This document shows positions 1 to 7,239 of a stretch of 64,000 nucleotides of DNA, one piece after another. The translations under genes and the position numbers were made by a program. Origin of the DNA: Vibrio coralliilyticus ATCC BAA-450 (lineage in GTDB: Bacteria > Pseudomonadota > Gammaproteobacteria > Enterobacterales > Vibrionaceae); the NCBI RefSeq assembly GCF_000176135.1, contig NZ_ACZN01000015.1, forward strand, positions 682,001 to 746,000, in the 5' to 3' direction. The stretch's first letter is position 1; each line of letters begins with the position of its first letter. Under the pieces are notes generated by a model. The model was not told the origin of the DNA. It did no database searches and saw nothing but the letters and a program-made list of their open reading frames with translations.

Positions 1-955
1 ATGCATTATCAGGCAATATGACCGCGGCCCGACCACCCGGCTTAAGTATTTTGTGATACATCAAATGCAAAAAAGCGAGTTGCTTATTGCCAGTGTAATG
101 TTCTAAATCATCACGTGTAGGAACACCACCTCCCATTTTGTTACCAAAAGGAGGATTGGCTAATATCAAAGTCGCATCAGGCAAGTCTTTACCTTCATTT
201 GATAAAGTATCACCAAATAAAACACCCGATTTGTCATCGTTCACCGCGATGTCGTGCAACATCATATTCATCATGGCCAAACGTCGAGTCATTGGCACAA
301 ATTCCATACCAAAATAAGTACCGCTTTGATATTTTTTATAATCTTTACTCGATAACTCTTTAATCTTCTTCTTATCAGGGTACATATAATGGTTAGCACT
401 AACTAAGAAACCACCAGTACCTGCCGCAGGGTCCACAATAACGTCCTTTAGAGTGGGTTTCATTAATTCAACCATTGCGTTAATTAATACCCTAGGCGTA
501 AAGTATTGACCTGCTCCTGATTTAACTTCTTGGGCATTAATTTCAAGTAATCCCTCATACATGTCACCAAGCCCTTCGTTTTTAACCTGATACCAATCTA
601 ATTTGTCTATTTGGTCAACCAAGCTGTGTAAAGTAGCTGTGTTACGAATAATAGTATTGGCATTAGAGTAAATTCTTTGAGCAATTAACGAGCCATGAGA
701 ACCTAAGTGAATGAGTAGTTTCTTGTATTCTTCTAATTTGATTTCTTCATCTACAGCTTTTAAATCGCTCCAACGATAACCTTCAGGTATGTTCACCGTG
801 CCCGATTTGGTATCTACCTCAGTTTCTGTCTCTTGAGCCATTTTAAGGAATACAAGGAAAGTAAGTTCGTTCATATATTCGTGATAGGAAACGCCATCAT
901 CACGGAGTAAATTACACAGATTCCACAGTTTAGCTACAAGATCTTGAGTGCTCAT
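1..955 (-). CDS. hsdM: Type I restriction-modification system methyltransferase subunit HsdM (N-terminal part, cut by window edge)
   Basis: DNA N6-adenine methyltransferase subunit of a type I restriction-modification system, which would work with HsdS and HsdR. About 318 N-terminal residues are visible, starting MSTQDLVAKLWNLCNLLRDD at the ATG at 955; the rest lies left of the window. The N-terminal helical domain (about 1-150) is followed by the methyltransferase core, with the SAM-binding motif DPAAGTGGF and the catalytic NPPF motif (encoded near 148-162). The reading frame is open throughout what is visible. hsdS and hsdR are presumably further left and cannot be seen. The AT-rich composition and recombinase neighbours suggest an acquired defence module. 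Family assignment is confident; whether the system is complete is unknown. Confidence 0.93.
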   Translation of the reverse strand, partial: MSTQDLVAKLWNLCNLLRDDGVSYHEYMNELTFLVFLKMAQETETEVDTKSGTVNIPEGYRWSDLKAVDEEIKLEEYKKLLIHLGSHGSLIAQRIYSNANTIIRNTATLHSLVDQIDKLDWYQVKNEGLGDMYEGLLEINAQEVKSGAGQYFTPRVLINAMVELMKPTLKDVIVDPAAGTGGFLVSANHYMYPDKKKIKELSSKDYKKYQSGTYFGMEFVPMTRRLAMMNMMLHDIAVNDDKSGVLFGDTLSNEGKDLPDATLILANPPFGNKMGGGVPTRDDLEHYTGNKQLAFLHLMYHKILKPGGRAAVILPDNA

Positions 956-1294
956 GTTTTTACCTAATGTTGCTCATTTTTTATGAATAAATTGTAATGC
1001 AAATATTGTCTCATTGACTTGTTGATAGCTGCATGTCGGATAGAGCTAGTGATACGAGCGACAATACCTTCCTTTTCACCTCACGCTAGGCGATAGGTGG
1101 ATCTTGCTCTCTAAACTTGATTTCTTCAAGCACTAATGCCCATTATTTAAAGCTTTAACGGATTAGCTAACATGGGCCCAAACTGCTATAGCAATGTAAG
1201 CACCTCCATGTTTTGCCATTCTCCGAACCTATCGAGATACCAATGAAGTAATCGTGTCAATGCTGTAAAGTCATAGTACAAAACACAGTGCATG
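956..1294. other. Intergenic stretch between hsdM and the serine recombinase
   Basis: This 339-bp gap separates hsdM from the 3' end of the serine recombinase gene and should carry the hsdM promoter. The only open frame noted is a minus-strand one at 1186-1293 (35 codons), whose ATG sits one base after the recombinase stop. I do not recognise its product, and it may be noncoding or the remnant of a decayed gene. No tRNA, insertion sequence end or strong terminator was seen. Confidence 0.5.
1186..1293 (-). CDS. Possible 35-aa ORF directly after the serine recombinase
   Basis: The ATG at 1293 follows the TAG of the recombinase after a single base, an arrangement that allows translational coupling. 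The predicted peptide begins MHCVLYYDFTALTRLLHWYL and ends at a TAG at 1186-1188. No family is recognised. It could be the decayed 3' remnant of another gene rather than a functional peptide. Confidence 0.2.
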   Translation of the reverse strand: MHCVLYYDFTALTRLLHWYLDRFGEWQNMEVLTLL

Positions 1295-1888
1295 CTACCG
1301 GTCAATAGTCTTACTGTGATTAGACTTATTCCAATGCCTTTTGACTGTAGCTATTCCCACCCCCAATGCCTCTGCTGTTTTAGATTGAGATAAACCCTCC
1401 GCTTTCTTAGCTTGAACTGAGAGGGTCGTAGCATGAGCTTCTGGTCGGCCTAACTTTTTCCCTTGAGCCTTAGCTCGATCTAGCCCTTCTTTCGTTCGCT
1501 CCCGAATCCGGTTGCGCTCAAACTCAGCAAAAGCCGAAAACATTTGCAGCATCAATTTACCTTCCGCACTCGATAGGTCAGCCACAGGTAAATCTAAGCA
1601 AACAACCTTCACTCCTTTATCAGTGAGTAGATTGATGGTGTTTTGTACGTCAATGTTGTCTCGCCCTAAACGATCGAGTTTCAGGACCACCAGCATATCT
1701 CCGCTTTCCATCTGGTGGTTGATTAGCAGTTTAAACTTCTCTCGTTTCATCGCTTCAACCGAACCAGAGACAGTTTCACTTACGACACGCGAATCTGTCA
1801 CTTCATAGCCTTTCTGGCGGATAGCAATTATTTGGTTCTCAGTAGACTGCTCAGTCGTAGAAACACGGCAGTATGCAAATGTACGCAT
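1295..1888 (-). CDS. Serine recombinase of the resolvase/invertase family
   Basis: Site-specific DNA recombinase of 197 aa, the usual size for resolvases and invertases. The N-terminal catalytic domain opens with YCRVSTTEQ, which supplies the nucleophile Ser10 and the conserved Arg8; a further active-site segment reads LDRLGRD. The long helix region contains FAEFERNRIRERTKEG, and the C-terminal Hin-type helix-turn-helix (about 150-190) includes the LSQSKTAEALGVGIATVKRH segment. The ATG at 1888 has an AAGAG ribosome site upstream. Just upstream lie several GGTATCA heptamers that could be its recombination site or operator. It could resolve, invert or only maintain the neighbouring mobile DNA; the sequence does not say which. 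Confidence 0.93.
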   Translation of the reverse strand: MRTFAYCRVSTTEQSTENQIIAIRQKGYEVTDSRVVSETVSGSVEAMKREKFKLLINHQMESGDMLVVLKLDRLGRDNIDVQNTINLLTDKGVKVVCLDLPVADLSSAEGKLMLQMFSAFAEFERNRIRERTKEGLDRAKAQGKKLGRPEAHATTLSVQAKKAEGLSQSKTAEALGVGIATVKRHWNKSNHSKTIDR

Positions 1889-1992
1889 TAATCACTCTTA
1901 TCTAGTTTTGGTATCAAGTATAGGGGTATCATAAACTTTTAGCATCATAAACAAAATGCCCTAATTTGATGATACCCACAGAATAAAATAAA

Positions 1993-2030
1993 AGCTGGTA
2001 TCAACATACGAATGTTTTTTGATACCAGCT
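1993..2030. terminator. 12-bp perfect inverted repeat downstream of the integrase
   Basis: The arms AGCTGGTATCAA (1993-2004) and TTGATACCAGCT (2019-2030) flank a 14-nt loop ending in a T run. The structure lies 24 bp past the stop of the integrase gene, so it could be its terminator. The right arm also contains one copy of the TTGATACCAG repeat that recurs at 7026-7035, so it may instead be part of an attachment site. Confidence 0.5.
2019..2028 (+). repeat. Left copy of the 10-bp direct repeat TTGATACCAG (candidate att site)
   Basis: The same ten bases occur in the same orientation at 7026-7035, and similarity continues loosely with TCA and GC after one-base gaps. The copies bracket the integrase, its regulators, two unknown genes and the higA-like gene. 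The left copy is 26 bp from the integrase stop codon, the position expected of an att site. A 10-bp match can arise by chance, so this is tentative. Confidence 0.35.
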
Positions 2031-2053
2031 CAGCTAGAACAATTTGGTGAAGA

Positions 2054-3154
2054 TTACTTGTTTCCCATCATTTGTTGAAACTGCATAAATTGCTTGAACT
2101 GCTCTTCCATATCCGGAGGTGTCCCCTTTGCAGGTTTAGCTAACTTCCTTAAAAGTTCTGCTTGTTTGTAGTCAGGAACATCGCCATAGCTATAAAAAGT
2201 CGTCAATACCCCTTCATGCCCCAAGTTCTGACTCCAAGCCTTAAACTCTTCCGCTTTGCTACATAGCTGCTCCCCCAGTCTGACTAATGTGTTCCTAAAA
2301 CTGTGCGGGTTGTAATATGGTAAATCAGCCAGTTGAAACGACTGCTTGAAAATACGACGAATAGGCCCTGCAGTAGACCAATGCTCTCGCTGTAACCCCA
2401 TAACTTCAAACTGTCTACTGGGTGTGTTCCTAACTTTTGTTTTTGGGAATAAAGGGTCGTCTGGGCCAAATGAAAGCTCTTTGGTCAAGTACTGGACCCA
2501 GTCTGTGAAAATTGCCAAAGGCAACTCGCCCACCGGAAAGAAATAAGTCGTGAAGGTTTTACTGAACTTGGTATTAACCTCTCGAGCATCTTGATACAGA
2601 CTTTGATCAGCAAGGTCGATATGTTTTAACTTCAATGATGCTATTGCACTATCTCTCGCCCCTGTCAGTAAAGTAAAAGCAACCAAAGCTCGATCTCTCA
2701 TCTCAACGCTCGTAACACACGGCATCGCTTCAAGAACTTTGCAAACTTGTTCAACGGTAGGGACTGGTTTTTTACGTTTAGTAATAGCGATACGAGCATC
2801 TTTCTCCGACAAGTTAAAATACTCAGTATCACTATAAGTGATGCGAGAACGATACCCATTCTGCAAAGCAAGCCATTGGAAGAACACTTTGAGATGACGC
2901 AATGTTGTATGCACGGTTGCCTTACTAAGAGGCTCATTTGTTGTCACACTTTTTCGAGCCAATAAATGCTTCTTGAATCCTACTGCTTGCTGGAAGTTAA
3001 ACAGTTTAAAATCTTTAAATTTCGTGTACTCCTCAAAACGATTAATCGCCTTCATAACACCATCAACAGTCTTATCATCTAGCTGTTTGGCTTCCTTCAA
3101 AAATAGGCTGTACATTTTGGTTGAACGAACGTTATTTACATTATGCTTTTGCAT
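2054..3154 (-). CDS. Tyrosine-type site-specific integrase
   Basis: Phage-integrase-family recombinase of 366 aa. The N-terminal SAM-like, core-binding domain covers roughly residues 1-115. The catalytic domain holds the first Arg in TGARDSAIASL (R167), the HxxR box HSFR (H284, R287), the LGHE box (H313) and a candidate nucleophile Tyr at 321 (alternative 323). All catalytic positions therefore appear present. It is the last gene of a minus-strand run containing the zinc-ribbon HTH protein and AlpA-type regulator, a typical integrase/excision-control set. It probably moves the element bracketed by the TTGATACCAG repeats. The C-terminal tail is rich in Gln and Met. Confidence 0.93.
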   Translation of the reverse strand: MQKHNVNNVRSTKMYSLFLKEAKQLDDKTVDGVMKAINRFEEYTKFKDFKLFNFQQAVGFKKHLLARKSVTTNEPLSKATVHTTLRHLKVFFQWLALQNGYRSRITYSDTEYFNLSEKDARIAITKRKKPVPTVEQVCKVLEAMPCVTSVEMRDRALVAFTLLTGARDSAIASLKLKHIDLADQSLYQDAREVNTKFSKTFTTYFFPVGELPLAIFTDWVQYLTKELSFGPDDPLFPKTKVRNTPSRQFEVMGLQREHWSTAGPIRRIFKQSFQLADLPYYNPHSFRNTLVRLGEQLCSKAEEFKAWSQNLGHEGVLTTFYSYGDVPDYKQAELLRKLAKPAKGTPPDMEEQFKQFMQFQQMMGNK

Positions 3155-3194
3155 ATTCTTCAGTTCCTAATGCTAGGTACAATTCAGGAGAGGT

Positions 3195-3638
3195 CTAACT
3201 CTCATACTTATGTGTTTTTGTGCTGACGGTACTTTCCCCCAGCAATTCATGACGTATCACATTTAAGCTCCGCCAACTGAAGTACTTATTGACCTTTGAG
3301 TTGCACTTGCTGCAACGAGCAAATACTCTCCCAACGCCCCCCGACTCCTGCACAAACATCACCGTGCTAGAACTAGGTCGATTTGGCTCTCGGCACCTCA
3401 AACAATAGATCTCTGAAGGTTTGCATTGACTCCTATTCCGCTTACGCTGCTGGCGAATATATATCTTCAAGTCAGTCCCTAAGATTAAAAGTGGACGTCT
3501 ATCATCAATGATTGGTAAACCGCTTTTTATCCAATTTCGAACTGTTCTTTTGTGGACGCTGAAGGTATTAGCAGCCTCTTCTACTGTATAGCTACGATGG
3601 ATCTTCACTAAATTTGGGTTCAGTTTTTTAGTAGCCAT
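3195..3638 (-). CDS. HTH and zinc-ribbon protein of the integrative element
   Basis: Small protein of 147 aa. A MerR/excisionase-like helix-turn-helix lies at about 16-45 (YTVEEAANTFSVHKRTVRNW). A C-terminal zinc ribbon has the pairs C79-x2-C82 and C109-x2-C112. The ATG at 3638 has a clear GGAG ribosome site. The gene lies 40 bp upstream of the integrase in the same direction, so it may be co-transcribed and could act as a DNA-binding accessory factor or regulator. The HTH is clear; the function is inferred from context. Confidence 0.75.
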   Translation of the reverse strand: MATKKLNPNLVKIHRSYTVEEAANTFSVHKRTVRNWIKSGLPIIDDRRPLLILGTDLKIYIRQQRKRNRSQCKPSEIYCLRCREPNRPSSSTVMFVQESGGVGRVFARCSKCNSKVNKYFSWRSLNVIRHELLGESTVSTKTHKYES

Positions 3639-3727
3639 AAACTCTCCAAATAATCAGTTGTGAAATACAAATAGAAAGCTGCACACATCTGACATACAAC
3701 AAGCACAGATCTAGAAACTCGTGATCG

Positions 3728-3934
3728 TTACGCATGTTCAACTCCGCTATTTCTGCTAACGGAAACCCTTTCCTCTAACCACTGGTCAACTTCTTGCTTG
3801 AGCCAACCAACAGCTCTATCTCCCAATGAGATAGATTGAGGGAAATCACCTTTCGACATACGTAAATAAATAGTGCTACGTGACAAGCCAGTACCTTTCA
3901 TTACTTCTGGCAATCGAATGATTTGAATAGACAT
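3728..3934 (-). CDS. AlpA-family transcriptional regulator / excisionase-like protein
   Basis: A 68-aa protein of the AlpA (phage CP4-57 regulatory) type. The signature is IRLPEVMKGTGLSRSTIYLR followed by a second conserved block around FPQSISLGDRAVGW and the terminal WLEER. AlpA proteins activate integrase expression or excision of prophage-like islands in enterobacteria. The ATG at 3934 is preceded by AGAGG. It probably controls excision or expression of the neighbouring integrase; that role is inferred from family and location. Confidence 0.9.
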   Translation of the reverse strand: MSIQIIRLPEVMKGTGLSRSTIYLRMSKGDFPQSISLGDRAVGWLKQEVDQWLEERVSVSRNSGVEHA

Positions 3935-4061
3935 AAAAAAACCTCTTGGTTACTTATTGAATGACCAAAAGGTTATTGGGAAAGGGATGCTCAAAAACGC
4001 AATTGCGGAAAGCAAACACTCAATTGCGTTATTAGGTTTTGTTAAAAGTAGGCGAATTCAA

Positions 4062-4874
4062 TTAGCTTGAACTTTCTCTGATCTGCTTCAGAATTTTACG
4101 AAGGGTATTTTCTGATATTGGCGTTCCTGCTTTCTCTGTTATTAATTGTATAGATGAAACAACGCCTCTTTCAGAAGGGTCGATTTTTAACTCCCCTAGC
4201 AAAGCACTAATAAGAGCAAGGAGCTTATTTCGCTCAGTTGTTCCGAGCGGTTTGTCCTCTTGTATTGGGGCTGTATTAAGCACTTTTTCTTCACTTAACG
4301 AACGAATAAGCCTATCAACCTCATCTTTTCTAACAACTAGCTCATGATCGTAATAATCTAGCGTTCGACAGTCTGCCCTTACTTCCTTAGAGGCCAAACT
4401 ATCACTTCCATCAATAACATTAGAGCTAGTTTCGATTCGTGATTTAAGCCCCTTCAACTTACCAAATACTGAGTTTTTCTTTAGAATTACGACGTCCAGT
4501 GCAGCGCTCCTCCACGCTGGGGTTCCCTCCTCAAAACTCAAAAGCTCATCAACAATCATGACTTCTCGACCAAGCATACTAAGGTCCCAAATTCCTTCCG
4601 AAACCATAATGCCATCCTCAAAGAAGAGTCTTCGATGAAGCCCAAGGGCAACCGTATTGTTCTCATTTGCACTATATGGCAGGCATGATTCTTCGACTTC
4701 ATGGCCTGGGGATATTTCTATATAACTGTTAAATTTCACTGACAACGTAAGGTATCTATCTAATGCAAACTTACATATGTCAGCTACTGTAACCTTCTCT
4801 TCGAAGGCTGAGCTAAGATATAAGCTTGCTTCCTCTAAAGATAAGTACTTTTTAATATTCAATAACTTACTCAT
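4062..4874 (-). CDS. Hypothetical element-borne protein with N-terminal HTH-like and conserved C-terminal module
   Basis: A 270-aa protein with no named domain that I can assign with certainty. The N-terminus contains KKYLSLEEASLYLSSAFEEK followed by VTVADICKFALDRYLTLSV. This resembles an HTH-bearing module seen in hypothetical proteins of mobile elements. The C-terminus (about 212-270) contains TERNKLLALISALLGEL and ends in ISENTLRKILKQI, a layout recurring in the same loosely defined family; both comparisons are from memory. The middle is not recognised. No signal peptide or membrane segment is present. It stands between the AlpA-type gene and the 402-aa unknown gene and is probably cargo or a regulator. 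Confidence 0.6.
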   Translation of the reverse strand: MSKLLNIKKYLSLEEASLYLSSAFEEKVTVADICKFALDRYLTLSVKFNSYIEISPGHEVEESCLPYSANENNTVALGLHRRLFFEDGIMVSEGIWDLSMLGREVMIVDELLSFEEGTPAWRSAALDVVILKKNSVFGKLKGLKSRIETSSNVIDGSDSLASKEVRADCRTLDYYDHELVVRKDEVDRLIRSLSEEKVLNTAPIQEDKPLGTTERNKLLALISALLGELKIDPSERGVVSSIQLITEKAGTPISENTLRKILKQIRESSS

Positions 4875-4961
4875 CTATTTTCTCATTTTTCTACTTAGTG
4901 CAGCGTAGCTTACCAATAAGACTGAGTGGATTCACGAACTGAGATGTATAACTACGAAAAA

Positions 4962-4984
4962 CACCAGCCTTTTTGTGGCTGGTG
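4962..4984. terminator. Bidirectional Rho-independent terminator
   Basis: An 8-bp perfect stem, CACCAGCC (4962-4969) with GGCTGGTG (4977-4984), encloses a 7-nt loop. It is followed by a T run on the plus strand and by T5 on the minus strand. It terminates the 402-aa gene upstream on the minus strand, so the 270-aa gene should have its own promoter. Confidence 0.8.
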
Positions 4985-5071
4985 CTTTTTGAGATCCGAT
5001 TCCATTTAAGAGAGCTAAATTTAGCTACAGGTAACAAAAGATAAGTGTGCTGCCATCTAAATCATGAACAA

Positions 5072-6280
5072 CTAAAACATCTCAACATTTGTGTATTTAA
5101 CTATCGGGATTAAATCAAAAATCTGATGCGAATGGCATTTTTTTGTCAATAACTTCAGTTCCTTGACCAACTGTTCACGCACATCATAACAAGTTTTTTT
5201 ATACGCCTGTTCAATTGCTTCTGGAAACGAAATTAACCTCTCTCCATTGCGAGAAAAACTTGTATTGAAAGACTCATCAATATCAAGCTCATTACACCTG
5301 CCAATGCTAGCTAAGTTAGCACTAAATAAAGAAGCAAACTCTAAAGCCCCTTTTTCTTCGCAGTACATGTTGTTCTTACCTGCCAAATGTTTCTGGTAAT
5401 CACTAAAACTGAATACATCAGGAGCCTCAACCCCCATAGCATTAAGAGCGGAATACCACCTATAGTCAGTGCGGATATCAATAGTCTCATACCAGTGGGA
5501 AATTGAGTCGTCACAATACTCAGGAATAGTACGATACGTAATACTGCCTTCCACTTCTTTGACTATTTCATTTACTAGGAAAGTGATAATTTCATCTTCA
5601 GTTTGAAAAATAAGCAGCAAGCGATGGGAATTACGTATTGAGCTGAGTTCAGACTTGAGCAAGGCAACTTCTTCGGCAGATAAAACGGCACACCTTTGAG
5701 CGTTTCCTACCGCAATATCGTAAGCTTCCCGAACAATCTTATAGGTTTTCTCATCAAATATATCAAAAGGTTTATTGGCGGAACTGGGAACATAATATGA
5801 GTCGTTAAACAAAGGCTTAACATAGGCCTCTCTCGAACTTGAAAAGCGATCTACCTTGAGCACCCGTGTCCGCGAGCTTGCAGAAAAACAGAGTTCATCA
5901 CTCTCAAAGGTTAGAATTTGCATGGAAAGTAGTGTTTGAAACACAGCGCTATTAACTGACAACTCGAGTTCTGGAAACACAGAGGACAGAACCCTAGCAC
6001 ATAGTTGGCGGAGCTGAGTTTCTTGTAGACCTAAAGCCTTCATTTCACTTTGCAAACGGGGCCATATTGATATGCAACCCGACGAAACCTCTTCCCACTT
6101 AAGTGCGATTATCAAGCCTCTTGATAGAAACTGGTGGATTTCATTCGGAGTTAAATCAAAGAAGATTCGAGCAAGAAGACTGTCTCGCTCTTTGAACTTC
6201 AAGGGTTTATCGATCTCACTAAGATATGATTCGAATGCCCCTTGCATAGCTTGATATGTTTTTTTGTTGCGTAGATACAT
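5072..6280 (-). CDS. Hypothetical 402-aa protein, candidate cargo of the integrative element
   Basis: I do not recognise this protein. It is predicted soluble, with no signal peptide or membrane span. It has scattered Cys residues, a hydrophobic segment LLLIFQTEDEIITFLVNEIV near the middle, and a C-terminal region rich in Lys and Glu. It is transcribed alone, with a terminator at 4962-4984. It lies immediately inside the putative right end of the element, a position often taken by defence or fitness cargo. That role is only positional inference. The ATG at 6280 has a GGAT ribosome site about nine bases upstream. No frameshift is seen. Confidence 0.65.
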   Translation of the reverse strand: MYLRNKKTYQAMQGAFESYLSEIDKPLKFKERDSLLARIFFDLTPNEIHQFLSRGLIIALKWEEVSSGCISIWPRLQSEMKALGLQETQLRQLCARVLSSVFPELELSVNSAVFQTLLSMQILTFESDELCFSASSRTRVLKVDRFSSSREAYVKPLFNDSYYVPSSANKPFDIFDEKTYKIVREAYDIAVGNAQRCAVLSAEEVALLKSELSSIRNSHRLLLIFQTEDEIITFLVNEIVKEVEGSITYRTIPEYCDDSISHWYETIDIRTDYRWYSALNAMGVEAPDVFSFSDYQKHLAGKNNMYCEEKGALEFASLFSANLASIGRCNELDIDESFNTSFSRNGERLISFPEAIEQAYKKTCYDVREQLVKELKLLTKKCHSHQIFDLIPIVKYTNVEMF

Positions 6281-6701
6281 AGCTGATAATCCGTACTATT
6301 GTACTGAAAACTACTATCTATAGCTGGCTTAAATTTAATAGTGGTCTTCTGTACCTATAGCTAACAGCCTGTAAAGAGAATATCTAGGACAATAAGACTA
6401 GATACACATTTTATTGCGTTTTACGACAGAGGCAGGTAACGCCAGCAACCCATGTATGTCATCCGTTTTAAAGACTAACAAACAATGACATACCCAACAA
6501 CAAGTGAAATGATGAAAGAAGTCGACTAACATCACGGCTTTATTGAGCGCCTCACATACTTCACGGCGTTACTTGCTCTGCAGCTTATTACAACTCATAG
6601 TTCAAAAATTTATATAATCATTCGCAATAGCTACTCACTCTATTGCTAGAGAGAAAAAAAGTTAGGTACTATGAATACATAAGACTATCGAGGAAATAGC
6701 C
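6281..6701. other. Intergenic stretch between the 402-aa gene and the higA-like gene
   Basis: A 421-bp AT-rich gap between divergent genes that should hold both promoters. No intact HigB toxin gene was found upstream of higA. A plus-strand frame from ATG 6485 reads 14 codons to a TAA at 6527-6529, then stays open in the same frame to a TAG at 6647-6649. It might be a decayed small gene; the product is not recognisable. Confidence 0.5.
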
Positions 6702-6959
6702 ATGCGAATAACAAAGAGACGTCCTCTTCACGTTGGTGAAGTACTTCATTTAGAATTTATGCAACCAATGGGGCTAACGGTCTTAGAGCTAGCACGCTTG
6801 CTAGACATTCAAGATTCTCAGGCACAAGAGCTCTTGAATGGTCATCCAATATCAGAAGAAATGGCTACACGCCTTGCGTCTGCGTTTGGGAATACTCCTG
6901 AGTTTTGGAGCAAATTACAATTAGCGGTAGACCAGTGGCGAACTAAAGAAGTTAACTAA
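6702..6959 (+). CDS. higA: HigA-family antitoxin-like HTH protein (no adjacent toxin)
   Basis: An 85-aa Xre-type DNA-binding protein. The start RPLHVGEVLHLEFMQPMGLT matches the HigA/VapI antitoxin signature, and the middle supplies the helix-turn-helix (LARLLDIQDSQAQELLNGHP). The end MATRLASAFGNTPEFWSKLQ is the typical HigA C-terminus. A GAGG ribosome site precedes the ATG at 6702. Classical higBA operons place higB directly upstream, but no HigB reading frame is visible in the preceding 420 bp or in the 280 bp after the gene. It may be an orphan antitoxin or a regulator of the element. The family call is strong. Confidence 0.88.
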   Translation: MRITKRRPLHVGEVLHLEFMQPMGLTVLELARLLDIQDSQAQELLNGHPISEEMATRLASAFGNTPEFWSKLQLAVDQWRTKEVN

Positions 6960-7025
6960 CACAAAGAGCCTAGACGCTATGCAGTTCACAGAATGAACCT
7001 TACGACTTTTTAGGGTTAACGCCCG

Positions 7026-7035
7026 TTGATACCAG
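7026..7035 (+). repeat. Right copy of the 10-bp direct repeat TTGATACCAG (candidate att site)
   Basis: Partner of the copy at 2019-2028, lying 66 bp beyond the end of the higA-like gene and before the first clearly chromosomal gene. An imperfect inverted repeat with outer arms ATTGAT and ATCAAT and inner GGTAC motifs follows at 7077-7106. Together they make this the most likely right boundary of the element. Not proven by sequence alone. Confidence 0.35.
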
Positions 7036-7187
7036 TCAAGCGTCACATTTTTGTCCCTATTTTTCGAGTAGCGTACATTGATAGGTACACCACAAGGTAC
7101 ATCAATAAAAATCAAACCAACCAAATTATAATTATAACAAAGACTTAATAAACCAGATCAACTTACGCCAGCCCACCAAACGTTTGG

Positions 7188-7217
7188 AAAGCCCCAACTC
7201 TAGTGAGTTGGGGCTTT
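7188..7217 (+). terminator. Strong Rho-independent terminator
   Basis: A 13-bp perfect stem, AAAGCCCCAACTC (7188-7200) with GAGTTGGGGCTTT (7205-7217), has a TAGT loop and continues into more T on the plus strand. It insulates the M15 peptidase gene from the element; the M15 gene ends at 7240 on the other strand. Confidence 0.85.
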
Positions 7218-7239
7218 TTGTATTCAGCATCAGCGATGA

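Larger units (their letters stand above)
1910..2030. promoter_or_regulatory. Cluster of GGTATCA/TGATACC heptamers between the two recombinase genes
   Basis: Five copies of GGTATCA or its complement lie in 121 bp. Two are direct, at 1910-1916 and 1925-1931, exactly 15 bp apart. One is inverted, at 1970-1976, giving the 9-bp arm pair GGGTATCAT (1924-1932) and ATGATACCC (1969-1977). The last two form the hairpin at 1993-2030. The cluster sits just upstream of the serine recombinase start, where res sites and operators of such enzymes are normally found. The binding protein is inferred, not shown. Confidence 0.45.

Noticed and set aside
1512..1808. 98-codon frame opposite the serine recombinase
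   Set aside because: Shadow of the recombinase catalytic domain; the minus-strand product is unmistakable.
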